From contig NZ_CP017248.1 of assembly GCF_001735805.1 (NCBI RefSeq), positions 6,262,001 to 6,326,000 of the forward strand: a DNA stretch of 64,000 nucleotides, in the 5' to 3' direction. The notes under the pieces are model-generated. The model was not told where the DNA came from and ran no database searches. It worked only from the letters and a program-made list of their open reading frames with translations. The DNA is from Streptomyces fodineus. Its GTDB lineage: Bacteria; Actinomycetota; Actinomycetes; Streptomycetales; Streptomycetaceae. Both the position numbers and the translations under genes were made by a program. The first letter of the stretch is position 1. Every line of letters begins with the position of its first letter. Shown piece after piece: positions 9,121 to 17,558 of this stretch.

Positions 9121-10238
9121 CGACGGTGGCCGGCCCGGCGCTGTCGGTGGAGGTGTGCACCGACGATCACGCGTTCGCGGAGCTCGCGGAGGACTGGGGG
9201 CGCCTGCACCGGGCCTGCCGGCCGGCGACGCCGTTCCAGAGCCACGCCTGGCTGCATTCGTGGTGGCTGTCGTACGGCACACCGGGCGGGCTCCGGCTCG
9301 TCCTGGTGCGCGAGCACGGTGAACTGGTGGCGGTCGCGCCGCTGATGCGCCTCAACCGTCCGTGGCCGGCGCTGGTACCGCTGGGCGGTGCCATCACCGA
9401 CTTCTCGGACGTGCTCCTCGACGGGACCGCGGCCGACCGGGTCGCCCTCGCGCTGGCGGACGCGCTGGCCGAGCTGGCCCGCACCGCGCTGATCGACTTC
9501 CGCGAGGTACGGCCCGGCGGCGCGGTGGAGCGGATCTACGGCTGCTGGCGCGGCCCCCGGCACCGGGTGCCCGACTCCACATGCCTGGAACTGCCCGCCC
9601 TGCCCATGGACCAGCTGATCAGGCGGCTGCCGTCGGCGCGCGCCCAGCGCATCCGCAACAAGGTGAACAAGCTCGACCGGGTCGGCGTCGGATGGCGCGT
9701 CGTGCGGTACGACGAGACCGAGGGCGCGCTGCGCCGGCTCCTCGAACTGCACCGGCTGCAGTGGGAGGGCCGGAAGGTGTCGCCGGAACACCTCCGGCCG
9801 CGTTTTCTGGAGCACCTGATCCGCTCGGCGGAGCCGATGGCCCGTTCCGGCGAGGCGGTCGTCAGGGAGTTCCTGCTCGACGGTGAGGTGGTCGGGGCCG
9901 AACTGACGCTGATGTCGAGGAGGTGGGCGGGCGTGTATCTCTACGGCGTCCACCCGCGGCTACGGGAGCTCAGGACGGACGTGGCGACGATGGTGCTGCG
10001 CGCCGCCACCGAGCATGTCGCCGCCGGCGGCGCATGCGAGGTCCTGAGCCTGCTGCGCGGCACGGAGCCGTACAAGTACCGCTGGGACCCGCAGACGGTC
10101 GTCAACCAGCGTCTGCTGCTGGCACGCAAGCGCACCGCCCCGCTGCTGGCGGCGGCCGCCGGCGACGCCACCGCGCGAGGCTGGGGCCGCACGGTGCTGC
10201 GGCGGCCCGCTTCGGCCGGAGGCCCGCCGGCCGTGTGA
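9117..10238 (+). CDS. BioF2/FemAB-like GNAT acyltransferase (CelD/BcsL type)
   Basis: The 373-residue protein belongs to the acetyltransferase group often found in exopolysaccharide clusters (Acetyltransf_6 / CelD). Visible markers are FQSHAWLHSWWLSYG near residue 40, RIRNKVNKLDR near residue 180, and GAELTLMSRRWAGVYLYG near residue 262, matching the duplicated GNAT core of FemAB-like proteins. It likely adds an acyl or aminoacyl group to the polysaccharide or its lipid-linked precursor. A GTG start overlaps the preceding TGA. It is the last gene of the operon; the next gene converges on it. Confidence 0.8.
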   Translation: MTTVAGPALSVEVCTDDHAFAELAEDWGRLHRACRPATPFQSHAWLHSWWLSYGTPGGLRLVLVREHGELVAVAPLMRLNRPWPALVPLGGAITDFSDVLLDGTAADRVALALADALAELARTALIDFREVRPGGAVERIYGCWRGPRHRVPDSTCLELPALPMDQLIRRLPSARAQRIRNKVNKLDRVGVGWRVVRYDETEGALRRLLELHRLQWEGRKVSPEHLRPRFLEHLIRSAEPMARSGEAVVREFLLDGEVVGAELTLMSRRWAGVYLYGVHPRLRELRTDVATMVLRAATEHVAAGGACEVLSLLRGTEPYKYRWDPQTVVNQRLLLARKRTAPLLAAAAGDATARGWGRTVLRRPASAGGPPAV

Positions 10239-10267
10239 TCCGGGGCGCCGGGACCGGACCGCCGGCG

Positions 10268-11446
10268 TCACTTCGCCCGGCCGCACGGGCAGTGGGGCGG
10301 CCGGGGAGGCGTCGGATTCGGTGTCGGGTGCGGCTCGTCGGGCGCCATGGGCGCGGGCCACGGGAGGGCCGGCGGCTTCGGTTCGTCGTCCGGCGGGCGC
10401 CGACCGGCCAGTGCCGAGTGGTAGAGGGCGGACGCCCGGGGATTGGCGGTGCACTGCCACACGCCGTGCGGGCAGTAGTCGGTGAGCGTGTTGTACAGCG
10501 GCTTGTGCTCGTCCATCCACGCGAGCATGCGCAGCATGTACGTCGGGTTGTCGCCGTTGTGGAACAGGCCCCATTCGGGGTACGAGACCGGCTTGTTGTG
10601 CGTCTTCGCGAAGTCGACCTGGTACTGCAGGCCGTAGGGCTCGGACACCTGCTGGTCGAACGTGATGCCCGCCGGCTGGTCGTAGGAGTCCATGCCGAGG
10701 ACGTCGACGACGTCGTCGCCCGGATAGCACCGCGGCCACGGAACCGCGTCCGCGCCCCGGTTCGGGGCGAAGTCGAAGGTGAACTTCTGGCCGGGCACCG
10801 AGCGGATGACGGTGACGATGCGCCGCCAGTACGTCTTCCAGTCGTCCGGATCGGGGCCGCATCTGTGGCTGTAGGTGACGCCGTTCATCTCCCAGCCGAG
10901 CACCAGGACCGTGTCCGGCACTCCCAGGCCGACGAGGTGCTCGGCGAGTGCCCGGAAGTGCCGGTCGAACTCACCGGCCGCGCCGCGTCGCAGCAGTCCC
11001 GCGACCTGCGCGTCCGTCAGACCGGCCTCGTTGCGTTCCATCATCGGGACGTTGACCACCAGGACCCTGTCGGCCTTGGCCCGCCGCCAGGTGGCCCAGC
11101 TGTCGAGGAAGCCCGGGGCGCCCTCGATGTTGCGCCACAGGTCTCCCGGCAGGTAGGTGTGCCCGACGCGGATCTCCGTGTGGTCGAGCCAGTTGCTGAG
11201 CCCCTGGATGCGCAGCACTCCGAGGGGCCCGTAGTCGAGGTACGCGCCGAACGCGGGCGGGCGCGCCGTCGCCCCGTTCGCAGGGCATGCCGCAGGGGTA
11301 TGTGCCGCCGGTGCGCAGTACCGCGTGACGAGGCTTGCTGCGCCGTCGCTCTTGAGGGCAGGACTGGGAATGAAGGCCGCTGCCGCGTACACCCCGGCGG
11401 CGATGAACGCCACGCGCCTCAGGGACCGGCGACGGTCGGAGGTCAT
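10268..11446 (-). CDS. Secreted GH26-like glycoside hydrolase
   Basis: The 392-residue protein begins with a Tat-like or Sec signal (RRRSLRRVAFIAAGVYAAAAF) and has a TIM-barrel glycosidase core. The probable acid/base is in VLVLGWEMNGVTYSHRCGPD and the probable nucleophile in VSYPEWGLFHNGDNP, matching the E-M-N-G and E-W-G patterns of GH26 and related endo-glycanases. A Pro-rich tail ends the protein. I chose the ATG at 11446 because GAAGGAG lies five bases upstream. It faces the polysaccharide operon and may trim the polymer it makes; that link is inference. Confidence 0.8.
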   Translation of the reverse strand: MTSDRRRSLRRVAFIAAGVYAAAAFIPSPALKSDGAASLVTRYCAPAAHTPAACPANGATARPPAFGAYLDYGPLGVLRIQGLSNWLDHTEIRVGHTYLPGDLWRNIEGAPGFLDSWATWRRAKADRVLVVNVPMMERNEAGLTDAQVAGLLRRGAAGEFDRHFRALAEHLVGLGVPDTVLVLGWEMNGVTYSHRCGPDPDDWKTYWRRIVTVIRSVPGQKFTFDFAPNRGADAVPWPRCYPGDDVVDVLGMDSYDQPAGITFDQQVSEPYGLQYQVDFAKTHNKPVSYPEWGLFHNGDNPTYMLRMLAWMDEHKPLYNTLTDYCPHGVWQCTANPRASALYHSALAGRRPPDDEPKPPALPWPAPMAPDEPHPTPNPTPPRPPHCPCGRAK

Positions 11447-11461
11447 TCCCACTCCTTCGGT

Positions 11462-11510
11462 GCGTATATGCCCAATCTGCCCATCTATTGAGTCATGGCC
11501 ATATATACGC
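11462..11510 (-). promoter_or_regulatory. AT-rich inverted repeat in the GH26-gene promoter
   Basis: GCGTATAT at 11462-11469 is mirrored by ATATACGC at 11503-11510 in an unusually AT-rich island just upstream of the glycosidase gene. The two arms are 33 bases apart, consistent with a promoter and operator region, but no factor can be named. Confidence 0.35.
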
Positions 11511-11668
11511 TCATTGCACCAATGGAGTCGGACGGCTCGGCGCTGATCGCCCGCACGGAGGACCGCGGAAGATGTGCTTTCCGCCCGCCGGGCTCGCGGC
11601 CTCGGACTGCCCGGCGCACGGGGGAGAGCCGGCGGGTGCCGGGCGCGAGGCGTCCGGCACCCGGCCCG

Positions 11669-12502
11669 CTACTGGCGGGGAGCGGTACGACGGCCCCGCC
11701 GGTACAGGACGGTTCCGGCGGCCAGCAGCAGACTGCCGGCGGCCGCGGCCGCGATGGTGCCCTCGGCTCCGGTGTGGGCCATCTCCGGGGGCCTGTGGTG
11801 GTGGTGCCTGTGGTGCCTCTTGTGGTGCTCGTGCGGTGGGGGGGCGTGGTGCTTGTGCGGCGGCTTGTGTTCGTGGTGGCGGTGCGGGGGCGGCTTCTCG
11901 TCCTCGCCGTAGCTCGAGTCGTCGTTGCCGTAGTTGTCGGACTTGCCGTAGCTCGAGTCGTCGTCGCCGTAGTTGTCGGACTTCCCGTAGCTGTCGGACT
12001 TGCCGTAGCTCGAGTCGTCGTCGCCGTAGTTGTCGGACTTCCCGTAGCTGTCGGACTTGCCGTAGTTGTCGGACTTGCCGTAGGTCGAGTCGTCGTTGCC
12101 GTAACTCTCGGACTTGCCGTAGCTCGGCTTTTCGTCGTCGCCGTAGTTCCGGGAGGTCTTGTGGCTCGACTCGTCGTCGCCGTAGCCGCCGCCCCCGTAG
12201 GAGCGCCGGTGACTCGGCGCGGACTCAGGGGCGGAGTCGGCCGGAGCCATCATCCCGGCTTCCCTGTGTGCCATCCGTACGGCGGACTGTGCCTGCTCGA
12301 TCGCCCTCATGGCACTCGCCATGCCCGGGAAATCGTCGCCGGCCTCGTCGTCGTCGGCCATGTTGGCCGACAGCGCGGCGGCGCGTGAGTCCGCCACGGT
12401 CGAGAACGGATCGGAGTCCGCGAACGCCCATGGGCTGTACAGAGACAGGGCACTTGTCGCGGCGGCGGCCACGACCAATCCCTTGCTCAGGGTCTGTCGC
12501 AC
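11669..12502 (-). CDS. Repeat-rich, His-rich, probably sortase-anchored surface protein
   Basis: The 277-residue protein has a signal peptide (LVVAAAATSALSLYSPWAFA near residue 8). It continues with an Asp/Ala-rich segment, about 90 residues of tandem units built on SYGKSDNYGDDDS, and then a run extremely rich in His, Lys and Pro (HKPPHKHHAPPPHEHHKRHH, residues about 205-240). It ends in a cell-wall sorting signal: MAHTG, a hydrophobic helix and a basic tail RRGRR. MAHTG fits the LAxTG-type site of actinomycete sortase E, with Met for Leu. The His-rich part could bind metal. The GTG at 12502 is preceded by GAGAGGAAG. I do not recognise a named family. Confidence 0.8.
   Translation of the reverse strand: MRQTLSKGLVVAAAATSALSLYSPWAFADSDPFSTVADSRAAALSANMADDDEAGDDFPGMASAMRAIEQAQSAVRMAHREAGMMAPADSAPESAPSHRRSYGGGGYGDDESSHKTSRNYGDDEKPSYGKSESYGNDDSTYGKSDNYGKSDSYGKSDNYGDDDSSYGKSDSYGKSDNYGDDDSSYGKSDNYGNDDSSYGEDEKPPPHRHHEHKPPHKHHAPPPHEHHKRHHRHHHHRPPEMAHTGAEGTIAAAAAGSLLLAAGTVLYRRGRRTAPRQ
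11909..12128 (-). repeat. In-frame tandem repeats inside the surface protein gene
   Basis: The DNA repeats units of 24-27 bases encoding SYGKSD, NYGKSD and NYGDDDS variants, read on the minus strand. All steps keep the frame, so the array can expand or contract without breaking the protein. Confidence 0.9.
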
Positions 12503-12740
12503 TCTCGTTGTCTTCCTCTCAGGGGGAATCGGAAGCCGGTCATGGAGCCGGATGAAGGGGGACGCTCCAGAGTCGGCGTGGCACCGGGTTGCGCAGGGTC
12601 GTCGCAGGGACCGTGACGCCGCACGTTCACGCGTGCCACGACCTGCAGACTGTGAACGAGTTATGAACACCCGAAGAAACCGGAAGGGGGGGTATACCGG
12701 TTAATTCACCCGAACGCCCCTTCTGTGCTGCCCGAAAGGC

Positions 12741-14660
12741 TCATCCGCCGTATAGTGCCGCGATCTGTTCCGCGTACGCGGAGGCCACCGCCTGCCGCCT
12801 GACTTTCAGCGACGGGGTCAGCAGCCCGTTCTCCTCGCTGAATTCGCCCTCGACCAGCGCGAAGGCACGGATCGACTCCGCACGTGAGACGGCCTCGTTG
12901 GCGTAGTCCACGGCTCGCTGCACATCGGCGCGCATCCGCGGGTCCCGGACCACCTCGGACATCGGCGTGTCCGGGGCCAGCCGGCGGACCGACAGCCAGT
13001 GGGCCACCGCCTCGGGGTCGAGGGTGACGAGGGCGGCGACGAAGGGGCGCCGGTCGCCGACGACGAGGCACTGGCCGACGGGCGGGCGGCTGCGCAGACG
13101 GTCCTCCAGGACGGCCGGGGAGACGTTCTTGCCGCCGGAGGTGACGAGGATGTCCTTCTTGCGGCCGGTGATGGTGAGATAGCCGTCCGCGTCGAGGGAG
13201 CCGAGGTCACCGGTGGCGAACCAGCCCTCGGTGAGCACCTCGGCCGTGGCCGCCGGGTTGTTCCGGTACGACCCGAAGACCACCCCGCCCCGGATGAGGA
13301 CCTCCCCGTCGTCGGCTATGCGGACCGCGGTGCCGGGGACCGGCAGGCCGACCGTGCCGGGACGCGGCTTCAGCGGCGGGACGATGGTGGCGGCGGCGCT
13401 CGTCTCCGTCAGGCCGTAGCCCTCGTAGACGATGATGCCGGCCGCGTAGAAGAACAGGTTGAGGTTGCGGTCGAGCGGGGAACCGCCGCTGATGGCGTAG
13501 CGCATCCGGCCGCCGAGCTCCTTGCGGATGCGCCGGTAGACCAGCAGGTCGTACAGCGCCCAGGCGGCGTACAGGCCGGGCCCGGGGCCCTTGCCCGTGC
13601 CCAGGAACTTGTTCAGGTACGCCTCCCCGAAGCGCACCCCCACGCGGTCCGCGCGGTCGAAGGACGCACCCCGGCCGATCTTCTCGGCGGTGGCGCGCCC
13701 GGTGTCGTGGATCTTCTCGAAGAGGTACGGCACGCCGACCACGAAGGTGGGGCGGAACTCCTTGAGCGCCGGGCGCAGTTCACCGGGCTTGATGCTCGGG
13801 CAGTGGCCCAGTTCGATCCGGGCCAGCAGGCAGGCGATCTGCAGCGTGCGGCCCAGGATGTGCGCGAGCGGCAGGAAGAGGAGGGTCGAGGCGACCTGGC
13901 CGGTGACCTCCTTGAAGATCGGGTGGAGCAGCTCGACCGTGTTGGCGGCCTCGGCGTACAGGTTGGCGTGGGTGAGCACACAGCCCTTGGGCCGTCCGGT
14001 GGTGCCGGAGGTGTAGCAGATCGTGGCCACCGCATCGGGTGTCACGGCCGTACGGCGCTTGGTGACCTCCTCGTCGGGAACGTCCCGGCCGAGGGCGACG
14101 AGTTCGTCCAGCGCCTGTGCGTCGAGCCGCCAGACGCGCGGGGGTTCAAGGTGGCGGGCCGTGCCGGTGGTGACCGTCTCGGCGTTCTCGTCCGTCTCGG
14201 TGACGACGAAACGGGCGCCGGAGTCGCGGACGATCCACTCCACCTGCTCGGCGGAGGAGGTGGCGTAGACCGGGACGGACTGGCCGGCGGCGGCCCAGAT
14301 CGCGAAGTCCAGGACCGTCCACTCGTAGCGGGTGCGGGACATCACGGCGACCCGGCCGCCGGGTTCGAGACCCGCCGCGATCAGCCCCTTGGCGACGGCG
14401 GTGACCTCGCGGGCGAAGGCCGCGGCCGTCACCGGGCGCCAGGTGCCGTTCTCCCGGCGCCGCAGGACCACCGCGCCGGGTGCCTGAGCCGCGTTGGTGA
14501 ACGGGATCCGGGCGATGCCGCCGCCGGCGGCGCGGGGTGCCAGCGCGGCGGTACGGACCTCGCGCACCGTGCCGGTCTCGTCGCGGATCAGCTCGATGCG
14601 CGCACGCGCCGCCAGGTCGCTGCGCTGCCGAGCCCGTTTCAGATCCCTGCGTACGCCCAT
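12741..14660 (-). CDS. Long-chain fatty acyl-CoA synthetase (FadD15-like)
   Basis: The 639-residue protein is an ANL-superfamily adenylating enzyme. It shows the P-loop-like TICYTSGTTGRPKGCVLTH motif near residue 215, YEGYGLTETSAA near residue 415, GWFATGDLGSLDADGYLTITG near residue 470 and the catalytic GRKKDILVTSGGKNVSP near residue 490. It activates a fatty acid with ATP and CoA. Length and motifs match the large FadD15/long-chain ligase group of actinomycetes. The start has GGGAG upstream. No neighbour suggests a special role, so a general lipid-metabolism enzyme is the best call. Confidence 0.9.
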   Translation of the reverse strand: MGVRRDLKRARQRSDLAARARIELIRDETGTVREVRTAALAPRAAGGGIARIPFTNAAQAPGAVVLRRRENGTWRPVTAAAFAREVTAVAKGLIAAGLEPGGRVAVMSRTRYEWTVLDFAIWAAAGQSVPVYATSSAEQVEWIVRDSGARFVVTETDENAETVTTGTARHLEPPRVWRLDAQALDELVALGRDVPDEEVTKRRTAVTPDAVATICYTSGTTGRPKGCVLTHANLYAEAANTVELLHPIFKEVTGQVASTLLFLPLAHILGRTLQIACLLARIELGHCPSIKPGELRPALKEFRPTFVVGVPYLFEKIHDTGRATAEKIGRGASFDRADRVGVRFGEAYLNKFLGTGKGPGPGLYAAWALYDLLVYRRIRKELGGRMRYAISGGSPLDRNLNLFFYAAGIIVYEGYGLTETSAAATIVPPLKPRPGTVGLPVPGTAVRIADDGEVLIRGGVVFGSYRNNPAATAEVLTEGWFATGDLGSLDADGYLTITGRKKDILVTSGGKNVSPAVLEDRLRSRPPVGQCLVVGDRRPFVAALVTLDPEAVAHWLSVRRLAPDTPMSEVVRDPRMRADVQRAVDYANEAVSRAESIRAFALVEGEFSEENGLLTPSLKVRRQAVASAYAEQIAALYGG

Positions 14661-14866
14661 GACGGCTCCCGGTCGCGGCTCGGCTGACGCGGACTTACCG
14701 AAGAGTCAACTTACTCACGCGTAGCGGATGGTCAATGGGCCCGGTGTGCGGAAGTCGTGCCCCGAATGGCCCGGCCGTTCACCGGAACGCCCTCGATCGG
14801 TTGCGGGGGGCGGCGGGCGATTTCACGGTGGGCACAAGATCCCGTACATCAGCGAAAGGAACGTCC

Positions 14867-15397
14867 ATGGGGGTTCCACCCGTCCGGCGCATCGCGTCCA
14901 TCGCGCTTTCCGCCGCCCTCCTGGCCGGTGCCACCGGCCCGGTCGCCTTCGCGGCCGACTCCACCCCGGAACGCGCCCACACGGCGGCCTCCGCACCCGT
15001 CCCCGGTGCGGACAAGCTCCTCGCCCAGGTCAACACCCTCGGTCACTTCGGGACCCTGCTGGAGCCGGTCAGCAATCTGCTCAACACCGTGCTCAAGGCC
15101 GACAAGGGCCAGCTCTCCGCCGACCAGGCGACCAAGCTCGTGCAGGCCGCCAAGGACGCCGTCACCAAGGTGGCCACCTCTGCGCCCGCCTCGGACCCGA
15201 TGTCCCCGCCCAGCAAGACCGACGCCGACGCCAAGGCGCGGGCCGACCGTGTGAGCGACGCGAAAGCCACGCTCACCAAGGCGCTGGACACCCTGCAGAA
15301 GGCCACCACCTCCGGCGACGGCGACCAGGTGACCGGAGCGGCCCACGGAGTCCTCTCCGGCCTCCTCGGCCTCCTCACCTCCCTGCTGGGCCTGTAG
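14867..15397 (+). CDS. Secreted Ala-rich helical protein, function unknown
   Basis: The 176-residue protein starts with a signal peptide (RRIASIALSAALLAGATGP, cut after AFAA near residue 32). The mature part is Ala/Lys/Asp-rich, predicted helical, with QATKLVQAAKDAVTKVA and LTKALDTLQKATT, and ends in a hydrophobic GLLGLLTSLLGL. It has no cysteines. I chose the ATG at 14867 because AAAGGAA lies just upstream and the signal peptide begins there; longer in-frame starts would bury it. It could be a wall- or membrane-associated protein; no family is recognised. Confidence 0.75.
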   Translation: MGVPPVRRIASIALSAALLAGATGPVAFAADSTPERAHTAASAPVPGADKLLAQVNTLGHFGTLLEPVSNLLNTVLKADKGQLSADQATKLVQAAKDAVTKVATSAPASDPMSPPSKTDADAKARADRVSDAKATLTKALDTLQKATTSGDGDQVTGAAHGVLSGLLGLLTSLLGL

Positions 15398-16170
15398 CAC
15401 CCGCGCCCGGCGCCTGCCGGAACCAGGCCCCGGACCGCCCTCCGCGAGTAGCGCGGCTGGGGACACCCCCGGCCGCGCTCGCGGCCGTTGGGGGGAGCGC
15501 GTGCCGGGCGTCGCGGGGCAGGTAGGGGCCGGCGGGGTCGGTCTATTCGGCTGGGCCGGGGCCATCGGGCCGGGTCCGTCGGGCATGTCGCTGGGCATAC
15601 ATGCGATGTCGGCCGGGCGGGCCCCTCCGCTGCGACGTTCGGTATCCATGCGGTGCCGGTTATCCCGGTGGCGGCGCGGCAGGCTCGTCCGGGCGCCCCT
15701 GGGGCGCCCGTCCTTGAGGTAGTGGGGGAGCGCGTGCCGGGGCGTCGCGGGGCAGGTAGGGGCCGGGGTGGTCGGTCTATTCGGCCGGCCTGCTCCCCGC
15801 CGGTCCGATCCCGACCCGGTCGGGGCCGGCGGGCGCGGCGCCGGGCGTGCGTGCGGGGCCGGCCGGGCCGGGTCCGTCGCGGGGGTGCCGGGTATCCATG
15901 CGGTGCCGGGCATCCCGGTAGCGGTACGGGGCGCTCGTCCCGGCGTGCCCTGGGGTGCCCGAACAGGGGGAGCGCGTGCCGGGCGTCGCGGGGTCGGCCG
16001 GGCCGGGGACGGGGGCGCGGTGTTGGGTGTCTGTGCGGGGTGGGACATCTCGGTGGCGGTACGGCGTGCTCGTTCGGGTGTCGGCTGATCGTGTGGAGTG
16101 CCGGCCGGGTTCGACCGGTCGGGTGAGCGGGCGACCGGGGCGTCCCGGGGGGTGCCGGTAAGGTCGCGCG
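15398..16170 (+). repeat. Non-coding region with a three-copy degenerate repeat
   Basis: I see no convincing gene here. A Streptomyces-type G-run hairpin at about 15467-15498 is followed by three diverged copies of a roughly 235-base unit starting near 15496, 15727 and 15969. Each begins GAGCGCGTGCCGGG and contains CGTCGCGGGG; copies 1 and 2 share GCAGGTAGGGGCCGG and GGTCGGTCTATTCGG. Both strands are open over long stretches, but the frames have low-complexity Arg/Gly/Pro composition with no start signals. Confidence 0.6.
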
Positions 16171-16338
16171 GTGACCTCAACCCCCGGTGACACGCGCCCC
16201 TTCCGTCCCGCCGACCTGGGCACTCCCGCCCAGCCGGGCCGGGCGGTCGTACCCGTGCCGTCCTGCGGAGCCGCCGAGGTCGACGGTGCCGGGCAGGCCC
16301 CGACGGCCGCGGCCCACGCCCTCGGCCTCGGCGCCTGA
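16171..16338 (+). CDS. Possible small upstream ORF coupled to the VKOR gene
   Basis: A GTG at 16171 opens a 55-codon frame whose TGA overlaps the ATG of the next gene (TGATG). The peptide is Pro/Ala/Gly-rich and resembles no family. It could be a translated leader, or part of the VKOR N-terminus separated by a sequence error. No good ribosome-binding site is visible, so confidence is low. Confidence 0.3.
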   Translation: MTSTPGDTRPFRPADLGTPAQPGRAVVPVPSCGAAEVDGAGQAPTAAAHALGLGA

Positions 16339-16940
16339 TGGTGCCGGAGCAGGGCCGAGTCCGTGCGGTGGGCGCCGGCCGGGGCTTCGGGGTCCTCCTG
16401 GTCGTCACGGGCGCGGCCGGGCTGCTGGCCTCCTGGGTCATCACCCTCGACAAGTTCAAGCTGCTCCAGAACCCGAACTTCACACCCGGGTGCAGCCTGA
16501 ACCCGGTGGTGTCCTGCGGCAGCGTCATGAAGAGCGCCCAGGCCTCGGTCTTCGGCTTCCCCAACCCGATGCTCGGTCTGGTCGCCTACGGCATCGTGGT
16601 CTGCGTCGGCATGAGCCTGCTGGCCGGCGCCGCCTTCCCGCGCTGGTACTGGCTGGCCTTCGACGCGGGCTGTGTGTTCGGCATCGGGTTCGTGTCGTGG
16701 CTGCAGTTCGAGTCGCTGTACCGGATCAACGCGCTGTGCCTGTGGTGCTGTCTGGCCTGGGTCGCCACGATCCTGATGTTCTGGTACGCGACCTCGTTCG
16801 CCGTACTGCACCGGTTCCTGCCCGCGCCGGCCCCGCTGCGGGCGTTCTGCGCGGAGTTCACCTGGGTGCTGCCGCTGCTGCACACCGGAGTCGTCGGCAT
16901 GCTCATCCTGACCCGCTGGTGGGACTTCTGGACCGGCTGA
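16338..16940 (+). CDS. Vitamin K epoxide reductase (VKOR) family membrane protein
   Basis: The 200-residue protein has about five membrane helices and bacterial VKOR features: a loop with CSLNPVVSCGSVM near residue 51, FGFPNPMLGLVAYG near residue 70, and the catalytic CxxC in INALCLWCCLAWV near residue 132. VKOR homologues reoxidise periplasmic thiol oxidases using quinone and so support disulphide formation in exported proteins, which fits the Cys-containing secreted proteins nearby. The length is typical for the actinomycete form without a fused thioredoxin domain. Confidence 0.92.
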   Translation: MVPEQGRVRAVGAGRGFGVLLVVTGAAGLLASWVITLDKFKLLQNPNFTPGCSLNPVVSCGSVMKSAQASVFGFPNPMLGLVAYGIVVCVGMSLLAGAAFPRWYWLAFDAGCVFGIGFVSWLQFESLYRINALCLWCCLAWVATILMFWYATSFAVLHRFLPAPAPLRAFCAEFTWVLPLLHTGVVGMLILTRWWDFWTG

Positions 16941-17063
16941 GCCGTCCGGCCCGGGCGCCTGCCCGTCCCGGCGCTCCCGTCACCGGTCCGGCCGCACGGC
17001 GGTGACCGTGAGGGCCGTTGGGCGGTTACCGCTTCGGACACCTGACCGGACGAGGAGTGAACC

Positions 17064-17558
17064 ATGGTTCCAGACGTCGGCGGAGCCCCGCAGGACGGGC
17101 AGCGCGGGACACCGGTCGCGGGCGCGCGGCCCGAGGACGACACACGGCGGGACGTGACGCGGAGGCTGCTCGCCTCGGCCGTCGGCGTCGCGCTCGCCCC
17201 GGCGGCCGCGGCCTGCAGCCGCCCCCCGAGCGACCCGGACGACGGCCGGCAGACCGCGGCCTTCGACGAGACCTACCACGGGCGCCACATCCGCGGCGTC
17301 GAGGTCCGCTCCGGCCGCCGGGCCGCCGAAGGCCAGTGGCAGGTCACGATCGACGGCCGCACGCTGCACCTGATGCGCCGCGCCGACGGCAGCTGGCTGA
17401 GCATGATCGACCACTACCGCTCGTACGACACCCCCCTGGCCGCGGCCCGCGGGGCGGTCGACGAGCTGGGTCCCGATGCGCAACTGCGCGACCTGGCACC
17501 GGGACCGATGGGCGGGGCACCGATGCACGGGGGAGGCGGGCATGGCGTACACGCGTAA
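17064..17558 (+). CDS. melC1: Tyrosinase copper chaperone / cofactor MelC1
   Basis: The 164-residue protein has a twin-arginine-type signal (RRDVTRRLLASAVGVALAP near residue 27), which would export itself and the tyrosinase it carries. The MelC1 core is visible as AFDETYHGRHIRGVEV near residue 77 and VTIDGRTLHLMRRADGSWLS; the conserved His residues deliver copper. The tail is Gly/His-rich (MHGGGGHGVHA), another plausible copper-binding element. GAGGAG precedes the start. It overlaps melC2 by 17 bases, the standard melC operon layout. Confidence 0.95.
   Translation: MVPDVGGAPQDGQRGTPVAGARPEDDTRRDVTRRLLASAVGVALAPAAAACSRPPSDPDDGRQTAAFDETYHGRHIRGVEVRSGRRAAEGQWQVTIDGRTLHLMRRADGSWLSMIDHYRSYDTPLAAARGAVDELGPDAQLRDLAPGPMGGAPMHGGGGHGVHA

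Noticed and set aside
11909-12128. CRISPR array
   Set aside because: Repeats are in-frame, have no unique spacers of constant length and no cas genes are near.
15488-16126. Protein-coding gene in the repeat region
   Set aside because: Open on both strands with Arg/Gly-rich or Pro/Arg-rich translations, no ribosome-binding site and internal repeats not in register with any one frame.
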